A DNA stretch of 64,000 nucleotides from Nelumbo lutea. Taxonomy: Eukaryota > Streptophyta > Magnoliopsida > Proteales > Nelumbonaceae. The notes under the pieces are model-generated. The model did no database searches. It was given only the letters and a program-made list of their open reading frames with translations, and was not told where the DNA came from. The translations under genes and the position numbers were made by a program. This document shows positions 22,304 through 31,915 of this stretch, one piece after another (the stretch's first letter is position 1; each line of letters starts with the position of its first letter). The stretch lies in the NCBI GenBank assembly GCA_022828595.1, contig JAKGHH010000001.1, positions 206,789,813 to 206,853,812 on the forward strand, read 5' to 3'.

Positions 22304-23622
22304 TGGCTTCCTCTAGCAATGTCAGACGAAGCATGGAAATGGACAACTCCAGGGAACAACCCTAGCTTCCTACTGTTTGTATCGGACAGTTCACCATCCC
22401 CCTCTCTGCGGACGAAATCCCCTACTTGAATGTGCCTCTCACAATGGCACTTGTCGTCGCCCCACTCCCTGTTACAGTCGGAGCGACGTTCACCGAACCT
22501 TCGGTCGTGCCCCCAGCGGCTAGCTCAAACCAACTAGAGTTGTCCAGTTCCTGCCTCGGCAGCCGCAGTATCAGTATCGGTAGTAGTTCCCCCAGCTGCC
22601 TCAACCTCAACTTCGCAGCCACAGTTCCTGCCTCGGCACCCACCCTCGCAGCAAACTAAGTGTCGCCGCCAAGACGAGCGCCCCTCAGGCCAAGGAGAGG
22701 TCCCCTAAAACCTCCCTAAAAACCAGGCCTCCCCCCGCAAACTGAAGAAAGCCTCCTCATCAAAGTGCAAAGAGAGTGAGAGTCCATCCGGGGCTATATC
22801 AAGCGGTTCAACTCTACTTGTATGCAAATACCACACCTAGACCCTGCCGTACGCCTTGCAGCAGCCAAGAAAGGCATGATGCAGAAAGAGTTTAAATGGC
22901 ACATGGTCGTCAACCAACCAACGACCATAACCGAGTTCCTGAAACTTGCGGGCAGGTTCATAGCCACCGAAGAAGAGATCAACCAAAAAGGCGAGGGCGT
23001 GCCCGAAAAAAGAAAGAGGGAAGGAGAGCTCTCTAGTCAAGGAAACAACCAAAAGAAAAATGACACAGCTTGGGGGGCAAGGCCGGGTCAATTATTCTGA
23101 CCTCCTGTAGCGGACCGAGCCGATTACACCCTATTGAACGCGAAGAGGGCTGAAATCCTGATGGCGATCAAGGATGCCCCATACGTGAAATGGCCACCCT
23201 GTCTGAGGGAGAATCCCAATGAAAGAAATAAGAATATGTATTGCGGTTTTCACAAAGATCACGGTCACAGTACCGAGAGCTGTAAAAACCTCCACGATGA
23301 TATAGAGGAGTTCATCCGTCGCGGGTATCTAAGAAACTTTGTACAATATAATAATATTAGTAATAAAACAGGTCGGCAAGGGGAGCACGGTAAGGATGCT
23401 TCCGAGTCTAGCAGCAGGCCGGTCGAACAACCACAAAGGCAGCCTTCGGAGGAGAGGCCAGTTCGGGCAACCATCCACATGATAGTGAGAGGCTCTATCG
23501 TCGCGGGTTGCACTTTAGCAGCAGCTCAGACTTCGGTTCATGAAACCACTCGGGAGGAGCAGAACCCCCCAAAATGGCCGAGGACAGAAGAACCAATTTT
23601 CTTCACAAAAGATGATGCATGA
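22304..23622 (+). pseudogene. TAT-2 gag
   Basis: Gag begins at an ATG at 22304 (MASSSNVRRSME), with a stop about 20 codons later and a Ser/Pro-rich segment. Much of the capsid N-terminus is missing. The recognisable capsid part starts near 22745 (ESIRGYIKRFNSTCMQIP, preceded by a stop) and runs to EFLKLAGRFIATEEE (about 22980). A stop at 23098 separates it from the C-terminal part (23134-23622). That part holds the family-typical C-x-x-H knuckle YCGFHKDHGHSTESCKNL (about 23239) and REFIRRGYLRNFV-type sequence. It is non-functional as read. Confidence 0.82.
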
Positions 23623-23637
23623 GGAGTCCACTACACT

Positions 23638-24222
23638 CACAATGACGTGCTCGTAATAAAACTAAGAGTCAACGACTTTGAGGTCAGGCGTGTACTCGTC
23701 GACTCAGGCAGCTCGGCCGACATCCTCTTCAAAGCTGCATTTGACCAGCTCCAGTTGCAGAGAAGCAACCTGAAGCCCGCAGACACTCCTTTGGTTGGCT
23801 TCAGTGGAGATGAAGTCTGGCCCCTTGGGAAAATAACAGTACCTGTGGAAGTCGGCACGTGGCCTTGGGTGGTCAGATTGAAGCACTTCTTGGTGGTCGT
23901 GACCCCCTCCCCCTACAATGCCATAGTAGGTCAACCGATCACCCATGTCCTATGGGCGGTGGCCTCCACTTACCATTTGGCTATGAAATTCCCAACCGAC
24001 TTCAGTGTGGGAGTAGCGCGGGGTGACCAGCTCGAGTCCCGTAAGTGCTATGTCGCCGCCCTAAAGGGAAAAACCAAGGTAGCTGATGATCTCGAGTTGG
24101 AGCGGCTTATGGAGCAAGGTGAAGAATGGGCCGCACCAATAGAAGAAACAGTCGCGGTTCCGGCCTCAGCAGCGGACCCAATTCGAATGCTTCAGATCGA
24201 CGCTTCTGTCCAGGAACTCTAA
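23638..24222 (+). pseudogene. TAT-2 aspartic protease
   Basis: An intact stretch with VLVDSGSSADILF (catalytic D-S-G at about 23700), then LVGFSGDEVWPLGKI and FLVVVTPSPYNAIVGQP. It is spaced as in Tat-lineage proteases. The frame stops at 24220, while the RT-proximal linker continues in another frame (24126-24440), so a frameshift separates protease and RT. Retroviral-type protease would process Gag-Pol (family knowledge). Confidence 0.85.
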
Positions 24223-24442
24223 GATCAGAACTGGTAAGTTTCTTACTTCAAAATTTAGATATTTTTGCATGGTTCGCGGTAGAGATGCCCGGTATGGACC
24301 CCAAACTCATAACTCACAAGCTAAACTTTGATCCTGTAGTTAGGCCCATTAGACAGAAGAAATGCAACCTAGCCCCGGAGCAGTGGAAAGCGGTCGACGA
24401 GGAGGTCGGAAAGCTCATCGCAGATTCCGCAAGATTCGAGCG
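24200..24442 (+). pseudogene. TAT-2 reverse transcriptase N-terminus (truncated)
   Basis: Only the linker and first RT residues remain (LDIFAWFAVEMPGMDPKLIT, then AVDEEVGKLIA). After 24442 the expected RT palm, thumb and RNase H (some 2 kb) are absent and are replaced by a 28-bp copia LTR end. Confidence 0.85.
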
Positions 24443-24470
24443 TCCATATGATGGATCTCTCATCTCTTCA
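24443..24470 (+). mobile_element. 28-bp relic of a COP-family LTR 3' end
   Basis: The sequence from TCCATATGATGG to CATCTCTTCA matches the last 28 bp of the COP-1/COP-0 LTR (17603-17630, 35352-35379), including the terminal CA. TAT-2 integrase-linker sequence follows at once. This fits a copia insertion followed by a deletion that removed TAT-2 RT/RNase H and nearly all of the copia. Confidence 0.8.
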
Positions 24471-25588
24471 GCTTCTTGCTACACGGGACCCTCCCTATAG
24501 ATCATAATGCTGCCAGAAGGGTGCAGCGCCAGGCAGCCAAATACATCATGATAGACGAGCGGCTATACAGGAGATCCTGCACGCTGCCCTTTCTGCGTTG
24601 CTTGCGGCCTACCGAAGCCAAACTCGTACTCCGCAACACTCTTGAGGAGCTGTGCGGTAGGCATTTAGGGGGTAGAGCACTTGCGCAGAAAGCACTTCGA
24701 CAAGGGTATTATTGGCCAACAGTGAAGGTAGATGCCATTGAACTTGTTAGAAAGTGTGAGAAGTGCCAGAGACATGCCAATATTCTCCACCGACCTGCCA
24801 CCGACCTCAAGTATCTCCCCAGTCCGTGGCCCTTTCCACAATGGGGCATTGATCTACTCGGGCCATTCCCGCCAGCAATGGGTGGAAATTAGTTCTTAGT
24901 GGTAGCAGTGGACTATTTCACCAAGTGGGTAGAGGCCGAACCCCTCATAATGATCACAACCTGAAATGTTCAAAACTTCTTTTAGAAAAACATTGTATGC
25001 CACTTCAGATTACCTTGGGTATTGATTTCCGACAACGGTCAAGCAGAAGTAACGAACGGAGCCATCCTCCACGGATTAAAGGCATGATTGGACCGAGCTA
25101 AAGGATTGTGGGCAGATGAACTACCCAGTGTTCTGTGGACGTACCGGACCACAGAGAAGACCGCCATGGGAGAAACTTCCTTCAATCTCACCTACGACAC
25201 TGAAGCAGTAATCCATGTATAGATTGAAGTGCCCATGCTGCAACTAGAAGCATATAGTGATCAGACGAACGAAGATGAGCTACGTACCAACCGCAATCTA
25301 CTCGACAAAGTAAGGGTCCTTGCGTACATCAAAACCACAGCCTACCAGCGGAGAGTAGCTCTGTACTATAACGCCACGGTCAAGAGGCGGAACCTCCGCA
25401 TCGGCGACCTGGTCCTTCATAAAGTTATGGTACCTGAGTCCAGCGCTGGCAAGCTCGGGTCCAACTGGGGAGGCCCCTATCGAGTGAAGCGAGTGCTCGG
25501 GGAAGGAACGTACGAGCTCGAGACCCTTGAAGGGAAACAAGTACCTCGGGCATGGAATATCGTCGACTTGAGACAATACTACCTATAA
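24471..25588 (+). pseudogene. TAT-2 integrase
   Basis: The pre-integrase linker and zinc-binding module lie at 24476-24790 (YRRSCTLPFLRCLRP, GYYWPTVKVDA, CEKCQRHA). The core begins FPQWGIDLLGPFPP (about 24835) and continues past a stop at 24890 with VVAVDYFTKWVEAEP and ISDNG (about 25025). It then jumps directly to GQAEVTN, so about 30 residues between the second Asp and the catalytic Glu are deleted. The C-terminal domain is at 25229-25588 (DLVLHKVMVPESSAGKLGSNWGGPYRV pattern, ending DLRQYYL). Stops at 24961, 24983, 25086 and 25219 confirm inactivation. Confidence 0.86.
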
Positions 25589-26259
25589 CAACCGAGTAGG
25601 CCATGGACTGCTCCCAGAGCCAAAGGGCCAAAATGCCGAGCTAACACGACCTCGGCGCTATAAGACCCAGTCGCCTCCATGGCATGTGCAAATTTCAAGG
25701 GTAGACTATAAGTCACCCCCTCAGCCGAAGGGCCAAAGCACCGAGCTAACAAAGACCACGACATCAAGAAAGACTTAGGCACTTCAGTGGCAAAGGCAAA
25801 GTATGGAATATCAAAGGTGTAAGTAGCCCGAGTTTAAACCTTATGAAGCACAGCTCGTCTCAATACGTTGGTTGAATTGAGGAGTAACCGACCAATGCAT
25901 AGTTCGGGAAAACATGGTAATCACTTCGCAGTATACCATAGAGATGCCTTAAACGTTAAAGGACAGATCGGGATAGCAACTACCGAAAAGTCCTACTTCG
26001 GGCATGTAGCTCTAAAAGCTCAAATGATGAGATTGCTTTAGCAAAAATAAAGGTTCATCATACTCAGGAGAAGGAAAGAACTCTTACTGTCACTTCAAAA
26101 AAAAAAAGAATGAAAGAAGAAAAATAACAAGTGCGGTAACCGAGCCAAACAGCTCGGGAAAAGTTGTGAAAGACCGGGGCACAATGGCCCAACCAAAGAC
26201 TTGTGAAAGACCGGGTTTACGACACCCGAAAGCTATCAGAAGCCCAGAGAAATGCCACC
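25589..26259. other. TAT-2 spacer between integrase and antisense ORF
   Basis: Non-coding. It has two copies, about 108 bp apart, of an AGCCAAAGGGCCAAAAYRCCGAGCTAAC-like block (about 25616 and 25724). No gene seen. Confidence 0.6.
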
Positions 26260-26759
26260 TCAAGGATCCGCCTCTTCATCCTCTAGAGAGTCAGGCTTCT
26301 CTTCCTCTGCTTGGTCTGCCGTCTCAGGAGACAGACCCTTCATAGTAATGCCATCGAGGTTGAGTCCAGAGAACTTCTTCCATACCAGCCACCGGCTAAG
26401 CTTAAACCCCGAGCGGTATGAACCCAAACCGTACTCTACCTGGAGGTCCTGTAATTCCTGGGAGTCTTTAAAATCCCAGACCGCTTTCTCTCACTTTGCC
26501 TCCACCATCTGATCAAAGTTTCAAGTCTGATTTAGCAGAGTGGACTCCAAGTCCCGCACCTACTGCCTGAGGAGCTCCCTCTCTGCCACCATCCTTGACA
26601 ATTCCTCCCTGTAACATGTGCTCTCTTTAGAAAGTCGGGCGATTTGATCCTCCGGTCACGCTCACCCTGGAGCTTTTGGTTGGCAGCCCGCTAGTCGAGG
26701 GCATCGACGCGATGGATGCACGTCTGGAGAGCCCTAGCATGTATGGTAGAATTCACTTG

Positions 26760-26833
26760 CTAACAGAAAAGAAGATCAGAAGACAACAGAAAAGGGCAAA
26801 ATAAGAGAGAAAAAAGGGATAAAGGTCACTTAC
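26760..26833 (-). other. Candidate 74-bp intron in the TAT-2 antisense ORF
   Basis: Minus-strand GTAAGT donor at 26833 and TTTTCTGTTAG acceptor at 26760 with a T-rich interior. Removing it joins HCMV to QVNSTIHARALQ in phase 0. Reading through it gives a non-coding-looking hydrophobic run and a stop. Prediction only. Confidence 0.55.
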
Positions 26834-27224
26834 CACCATGCAATGAGCAAAAGCGAATGCGGAGAGGTCCCTGGGCTCCATGTTTCCCCACTAAGCGATC
26901 TTGTCATTAGTGATTGCCTTTCGGATCCTCCAGCGAGCCACCAGATAATCATTTACCCCTTCCCAGTTTCCCACTGGGAACCGGGGGTAAGGACAGGGCT
27001 GAAGGGGATTATAGGGAGCCTCCCCCGGCTGAGGGAGCTCGTTTCCCCCAGGGTTAATCCCACTAGCCCCCTCAAGTGGGGGCATCGGAACCTCGTGCGG
27101 AGGAGAGGGTAGAACTGCCTCAGTAGACCCGAACTTAGTACTTCCTGAAGGAGGGGTCCGGTCGGGGCACGTTCTCTTCACATGGCGTCTCTGGTTGCCC
27201 GAGAGAAGGTGGCGCGAATCGGCA

Positions 27225-27335
27225 CTGGACATGATGGTTGCCAAAAGACCACAAGATATTAGTCCGACAAGAAACAAAATACATGTGTACACAATATTGT
27301 CACAAGGCACTACACGACCTAAAAGACCGACCTAC
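27225..27335 (-). other. Candidate 111-bp intron in the TAT-2 antisense ORF
   Basis: Minus-strand donor GTAGGT just after LVQAGLSP, and a CAG acceptor at about 27225 just before the Pro-rich exon. The interior is T-rich (TTTTGTTTCTTG). The exact acceptor and phase are uncertain. Confidence 0.35.
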
Positions 27336-28221
27336 CCGGGCTCAAACCTGCCTGCACGAGCTTCTCCTCAGTCAAGTAGTCCGAGCAAAGGAAGCCTACC
27401 GATGCCCAGGACAACATCGTTTTCTGAATTTCAGGGTCCAACTCGGCCCCGGGGTCCTGGATGGCACCCCTCCAAGTAGTGGGAAGGGCCACCCCTCGAG
27501 GTTATGAACCATAAAGTAATCCCACTCCCAGGCGGGAATCTTATTCGACAGCTCGTATAAGAGCTTATAGCCGCAGCAGGGAGAGAGGTAATAAAAGCGC
27601 CTCTCCAGAGGAACCCCAGGAGCAACGTTCTTTATACAAAGGATAGAGACAAAAATATCAAGGTCCAAAGGAAGGTAGTACCCGTAACACAGGGATATGG
27701 TCCCAACCATGTTTTGAACGCTGTTGGGATGAAGCTGGTCAATGGTGACGTTGAAGTGATTTAACACCTCCACTATCAAGGGGTGCAGGGGGAGACACAA
27801 TCCAGCCTCGAGTTGTTCCTAAAAGATTACTATGTCATTGGGACCATGCTCGTAGGGGAAGTTGCCAGTAGGGAGGCGAAAGTAGTGGATCAAAGACCTG
27901 AGTCTCTCTGCTATCATTAAGGAAGGGCCAAAGGTATCAGGCTCCCTCCCCTTAGAAGTAGATGCCATGTCGCCAGAGGCCTCCCGAGCCTCCGGGATCT
28001 GCTCCCAGGCTCCTCCCAAGCTCGAGGGAGCATCATCATCCTAGCTATCACCCCTGTGATAGGTATGGCATGGGTACCCAGACATGGCTGACAGCGATTG
28101 GGACTCACCAGAGTAGACAGAACGGAGCAGACTGAGGAATTAGGTAGACTAGGTGAAGTGTGCGACCTCAAGATCCAAAGGCAACAAGATGGAGTGAGAG
28201 AAAATAGGGCCCAAGGGGCCC

Positions 28222-28232
28222 CCTATTTATAG
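28222..28232 (-). promoter_or_regulatory. TATA box for the TAT-2 antisense ORF
   Basis: Minus-strand ACTATAAATAGG, about 255 bp upstream of the antisense ATG at 27968. It is a strong plant TATA match in an otherwise GC-rich setting and is outside the LTR, so it suggests a private promoter for the antisense ORF. Confidence 0.5.
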
Positions 28233-28561
28233 TCTCCACCCTTTCAAATTGATGGCCCAGATCAAAGCAGATCCAACGGTCCGCGGGACCCCTGACCGCA
28301 CGCCTTTTGAAAACCGAAGGCGATTGGCGGCACGTCTTCCATAATTAAGGTAGTCGTAGCCGCACGACGTTCGGAGTTAAAAGCCACCTTGACACATTTT
28401 TGGAATTCGAAAAGTCAGGAACGTCAGAAAATCTCTTGATTCCCACAAATGCATTTAATGAGGGCAGTCAATCAAGTTTGAATTTCGGTCAAATCAGTCC
28501 GTCGCACTTCATAAACTCCCCGTGCTAAGGTGGTACTCTTAGCTCGAGGAGTGGGGGCAAT
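28233..28561. other. TAT-2 region up to the polypurine tract
   Basis: Non-coding. It ends with a purine-rich tract (GAGGAGTGGGGGCAAT, 28546-28561) immediately before the 3' LTR, the plus-strand primer site for this element. Confidence 0.75.
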
Positions 28562-29380
28562 TGATGAAGGATGATTTGACCCAACCTATGAAACGGTGAC
28601 ACGTAGATGCTGACTTAGCATGAGCGATAGCCAGTGACGGGCCCACGAAGTAGTCCGCTACATTATGGCTCACGAGGGGAGGAGTCCGCCGCGAGGCAAA
28701 CTTTGGGTTCCCCGTGCTATCTTTCAAGAGATACTCCAAGGCAACTGTAGCTCGTGAGCTAACGTTATCAGCTCGCCCGAGCTCCCTAGCAGACAAGTCA
28801 TTCCAAGGACCAATTTCTCTAAGGGTAATCTTGGAGTGTTCCAAGCTCGCCATGAGATAGCTCGTGAACGAGCTGCCCTAGCGCCCTCTAGAAAGCTTCC
28901 GACTGACAGACCGTACTGGCCAAACTGTGCCATATCCTCTACTGATGGCGCAGTCCCAGTCCTTTCGACAGTCTGTGTCCATGTCTCTTGACAGGCAAAG
29001 GCATGCCTGCCACTTTGGAAATGTGTCACTAACCCGAGCGAAGCGTACACCACAATGTTCACCTGTGCAGCCCTGGTCGGTAACGGCTGTGGTAGGAGCC
29101 CAGTGACGGTTATGCCCAACCTGATGTGAGTGCCCCTATAAAAGCCCTCAGGGCAGAAAGGAAACTTCTTGAATCTCTAACCTCTTGAACATAGTGGTAA
29201 TGCACTATCCTCTCTCTTAACCTTCGTTCTCCTTTCACTTCTTGCACACAATACTAACTTAAGCATCGGAGCATTCCCGCTGGGAAACTCCTTGGGAGTT
29301 CTTCCTCTTTCCTCTCATCTTAGGTACCTCTAAGGAGCCACGCGAGTGCCAGTTAGGAGTGACCGGATTGTGCTACATCA
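28562..29380 (+). mobile_element. TAT-2 3' LTR
   Basis: 819 bp, TGATGAAGGATG... to ...GTGCTACATCA, with a TATA box CCTATAAAAGCC at about 29135. It is clearly paired with 21354-22215 despite scattered substitutions and indels, so the insertion is not recent. ORFs within it are not genes. Confidence 0.93.
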
Positions 29381-29385
29381 CCATC

Positions 29386-30575
29386 TATATGCATGCACAA
29401 AATCTTGATGGAAGATGGAAGCAAGCCCTTGGTTCAACCCCAAAGACACCTGAACCCGAATATGAAAGAGGTGGTGAAAGCATAAGTCATCAAGCTGCTA
29501 GATGTTGGTATCATTTATCCTATCTTAGACAACTCATGGGTGAGCCCCCTTCCAGTAGTGCTGAAGAAAGGTGGCATGACCATAGTACCGAATGCAAGGA
29601 ATGAACTCAAGTAGGGTTGTCACCGGGTGGCGAGTGTGCTTTGATTACAAAAAATTGAATGAAGCCACACGAAGGATCATTTCCCTCTCTCCTTCATCGA
29701 CCAAATGTTAGAGAGGCGGGCCGGACATGAGTTTTATTGTTTCTTGGATGGGTATTCAGGCTATAATCAGATTTCGATCTGACCAGAAGATTAGGAGAAG
29801 ACCACCTTCACTTGCACCTATAGTACCTTTGCCTATAGGAGGATACCATTCGGATTATACACTGCTCCAACAACTTTTTAGAGGTGTATGATGGCAATAT
29901 TTTCTGATATGGTTAAAAAGATTATGGAGGTCTTCATGGACGATTTCTCAGTCTTTGGTTCTTCCTTTGATGCATGTTTGAATAACTTGGAGAAAGTACT
30001 AAAGTAGTGCAAGGACACACATCTAGTGCTGAATTAGGAGAAGTGCCATTTCATGGTGCAAGAAGGCATTGTGCTTGAACATAAGATTTCATAGAGAGGT
30101 ATTGAGGTTGACAGAGCCAAGTTGGAGACAATTGAGAAGTTTCCACTAACAACATCCGTCTGATCTGTGAGAAGCTTCTTTGGACATGCCGGGTTCTATA
30201 GAAGATTTATCAAGGATTTCTCCAAGATAGCTAAGCCCTTGTCCAATTTGCTTCAAAAAGATGTACCCTTCGAGTTCACAAATGAATGCTTACAAGCGTT
30301 CAACATCCTGAAGGACAAACTAATCAATGCCCCGATCATTATTGCACCGGATTGGACATTTCCTTTTGAGCTGATGTGTGATACGAGTGATTCAGCAGTG
30401 GGGGCTGTCCTAGGGCAAAGAATGAACAAACACTTTCAGCCGATCTATTACGCTAATGGAACCTTGAATGGAGCTCAACATAATTACACCACAACAGAAA
30501 AGGAACTACTAGCTGTAATCTTTGCTTTTGATAAGTTTCGTTCATATCTGATTTTTTCCATGATCATTATCTAAG
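29386..30575 (+). pseudogene. ATH-1 reverse transcriptase / RNase H remains
   Basis: Continues the gypsy frame broken by TAT-2. RT motifs are readable across frames: GWRVCFDYKKLNEAT (about 29625), DGYSGYN-like, FMDDFSVFG (about 29935) and FFGHAGFYRRFIKDFSKIAKPL (about 30174). The RNase H start is LMCDTSDSAVGAVLGQRMN, followed by EKELLAVIFAFDKFRSYL (30167-30545). There are many stops and several frameshifts. It stops in mid RNase H, where copia resumes. Confidence 0.83.
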
Positions 30576-30584
30576 GTCAAGGTC

Positions 30585-31903
30585 ATATATGATTTTGATA
30601 AATCCATTAGGATCCTTCTAGCTGTAGCAGCGTACCATGATTACGAGATTTGGAAAATTGATGTCAAAACTACGCTCCTGAATGGAGATCTTAGTGAAGA
30701 TGTCTATATGTAGCAACCACAAGGTTTTATAGTCGCGGGTCAGGAACACATGGTATGTAAACTAAATCGATCCATATATGGACTTAAGCAAGCTTCTAGA
30801 AGTTGGAACATCGGGTTTGGCTCTATCGTCAAAAGGTTTGACTTTAAGCAAAATTTGGATGAGCCCTGTGTATACAGAAAATCCAATGGGGATAAGGTTA
30901 TTTTCCTGGTTCTGTATGTAGATGACATTCTACTCATTGGGAATGATGTAGGAATGATGATTATGGTGAAAGTATGGCTTTCACAGCAATTCTCCATGAA
31001 AGATCTTGGAGAAGCCTCCTACATACTGGGTCTTCGGCTCTATAGAGATAGAACGAAGAGGATAATAGGATTTTCCCAATCTGCTTACATTGACAAGATA
31101 GTCAAGAGATATAGCATGGAGAACTCTTAGAAAGGAAATGTTCCTTTCAGGCATGGAGTCACTTTCTCCAAGGGTATGTCTCCCAAGACTACCGAGGAGA
31201 TTGAGGGCATGAAGGACGTTCCCTATGCCTCAGCCGTAGGGAGCATCATGTATGCCATGCTGTGCAGTCATCCTGACATCGCTCAGGCAGTGAGTGTGGT
31301 AAGCCGATTCCAGTCAAACCCAGGGTAGGAGCATTGGACTGCTGTGAGAAACATACTCAAGTACCTTTGAAGGACAAAAGAGTTTTGTTTGGTATTCGAT
31401 GTTAGTTCACTACAGATCTAGGGGTATACTGATGCCGATTTCCAGTCAGTTCCAAATGATAGAAAGTCTCAATCTAATTACATTTTTACGATAGGATTGT
31501 GTGTTGTTTGCTAGAAAAGCAAAAAATAGGGGTCCACGACGGATTCCACAACCGAAGCCAAATACATTGCCGCAAATGAAGCTGCCAAAGAAGCCGTATG
31601 AATGAAGAAGTTCATTCTTGAATTGGGAGTAGTTCCATCCAGCACATCACCCATTCCATTATTGTGTGACAACACTGGAGCTATCACTCACGCTAAGGAC
31701 CCACGAGCCCACTCGAAGTCGAAGCACATCGAGAGGAAGTACCACGTACTGCGGGAGATAGTTGGAAGAGGGGACATCCTGATTCAGAAGGTAGCATTGA
31801 CAGAAAATGTAGCAGACCCATTGACTAAGCCACTAACACAGAAAGTGTTTGAGAAACATGTAGAAAGCATGGGACTCCGACTTATACCAGATTGGACCTA
31901 AGT
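30585..31903 (+). pseudogene. COP-1 reverse transcriptase (3' part) and RNase H
   Basis: RVT_2 resumes at about 30590 (SIRILLAVAAYHDYEIW). It shows KLNRSIYGLKQASRSW (about 30765), the catalytic box VLYVDDILLIGND (about 30912) and AYIDKIVKRYSM. RNase H includes STTEAKYIAANEA (about 31545) and LLCDNTGAITHAKDPRAHSK (about 31660), then the end LRLIPDWT at 31901. Stops at about 30708, 31129, 31327, 31515 and 31600 disrupt it. The LTR follows after a short purine tract. Confidence 0.88.
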
Positions 31904-31915
31904 GTAAGTGGGAGC

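Larger units (their letters stand above)
26260..27968 (-). pseudogene. TAT-2 antisense ORF, gypsy-type transposon domain (PF04195-like)
   Basis: Runs opposite to gag-pol from the ATG at 27968 (MASTSKGREPD) to the stop at 26260. The N-terminal half (27396-27818) shows LPLHPLIVEVLNHFNV, then QLHPNSVQNM, like the plant putative gypsy-type transposon domain. Then comes SDYLTEEKLVQAGLSP (about 27340-27385), a Pro-rich middle (26834-27224) and a heptad-rich tail (YREELSRMVAERELLRQ, FDQMVEAK) ending in an acidic C-terminus (DSLEDEEADP). Lesions: a stop at 27819, a frameshift in a G run near 27470 and further stops in the tail. Two intervals look like introns. Antisense ORFs of this kind are known from Tat-lineage elements. 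Role unknown. Confidence 0.72.
21354..29380 (+). mobile_element. TAT-2, complete Tat-like gypsy nested in ATH-1
   Basis: LTR-internal-LTR element of 8027 bp with TGATG...CATCA termini. Flanks are TCATT (21349-21353) and CCATC (29381-29385). The uninterrupted site in ATH-4 (49360-49372, ATCAACCCATCTATATG) shows that CCATC is original and that the left copy has two C-to-T changes. Order inside: 5' LTR, gag, protease, truncated RT, integrase, antisense ORF, polypurine tract, 3' LTR. Confidence 0.92.
20408..30575 (+). mobile_element. ATH-1, LTR-less Athila-like fragment inside COP-1
   Basis: About 2.1 kb of gypsy (20408-21353 and 29386 to about 30575) once TAT-2 is removed. It runs from the gag/protease border through RT to mid RNase H and carries no LTR at either end. 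It replaces a dozen or so codons of the copia RT (the ETFSPV region). Gypsy similarity fades at about 30560-30590, where copia RT resumes (SIRILLAVAAYHDYEIW). Close relatives in this window are ATH-4 and ATH-5. Confidence 0.82.
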
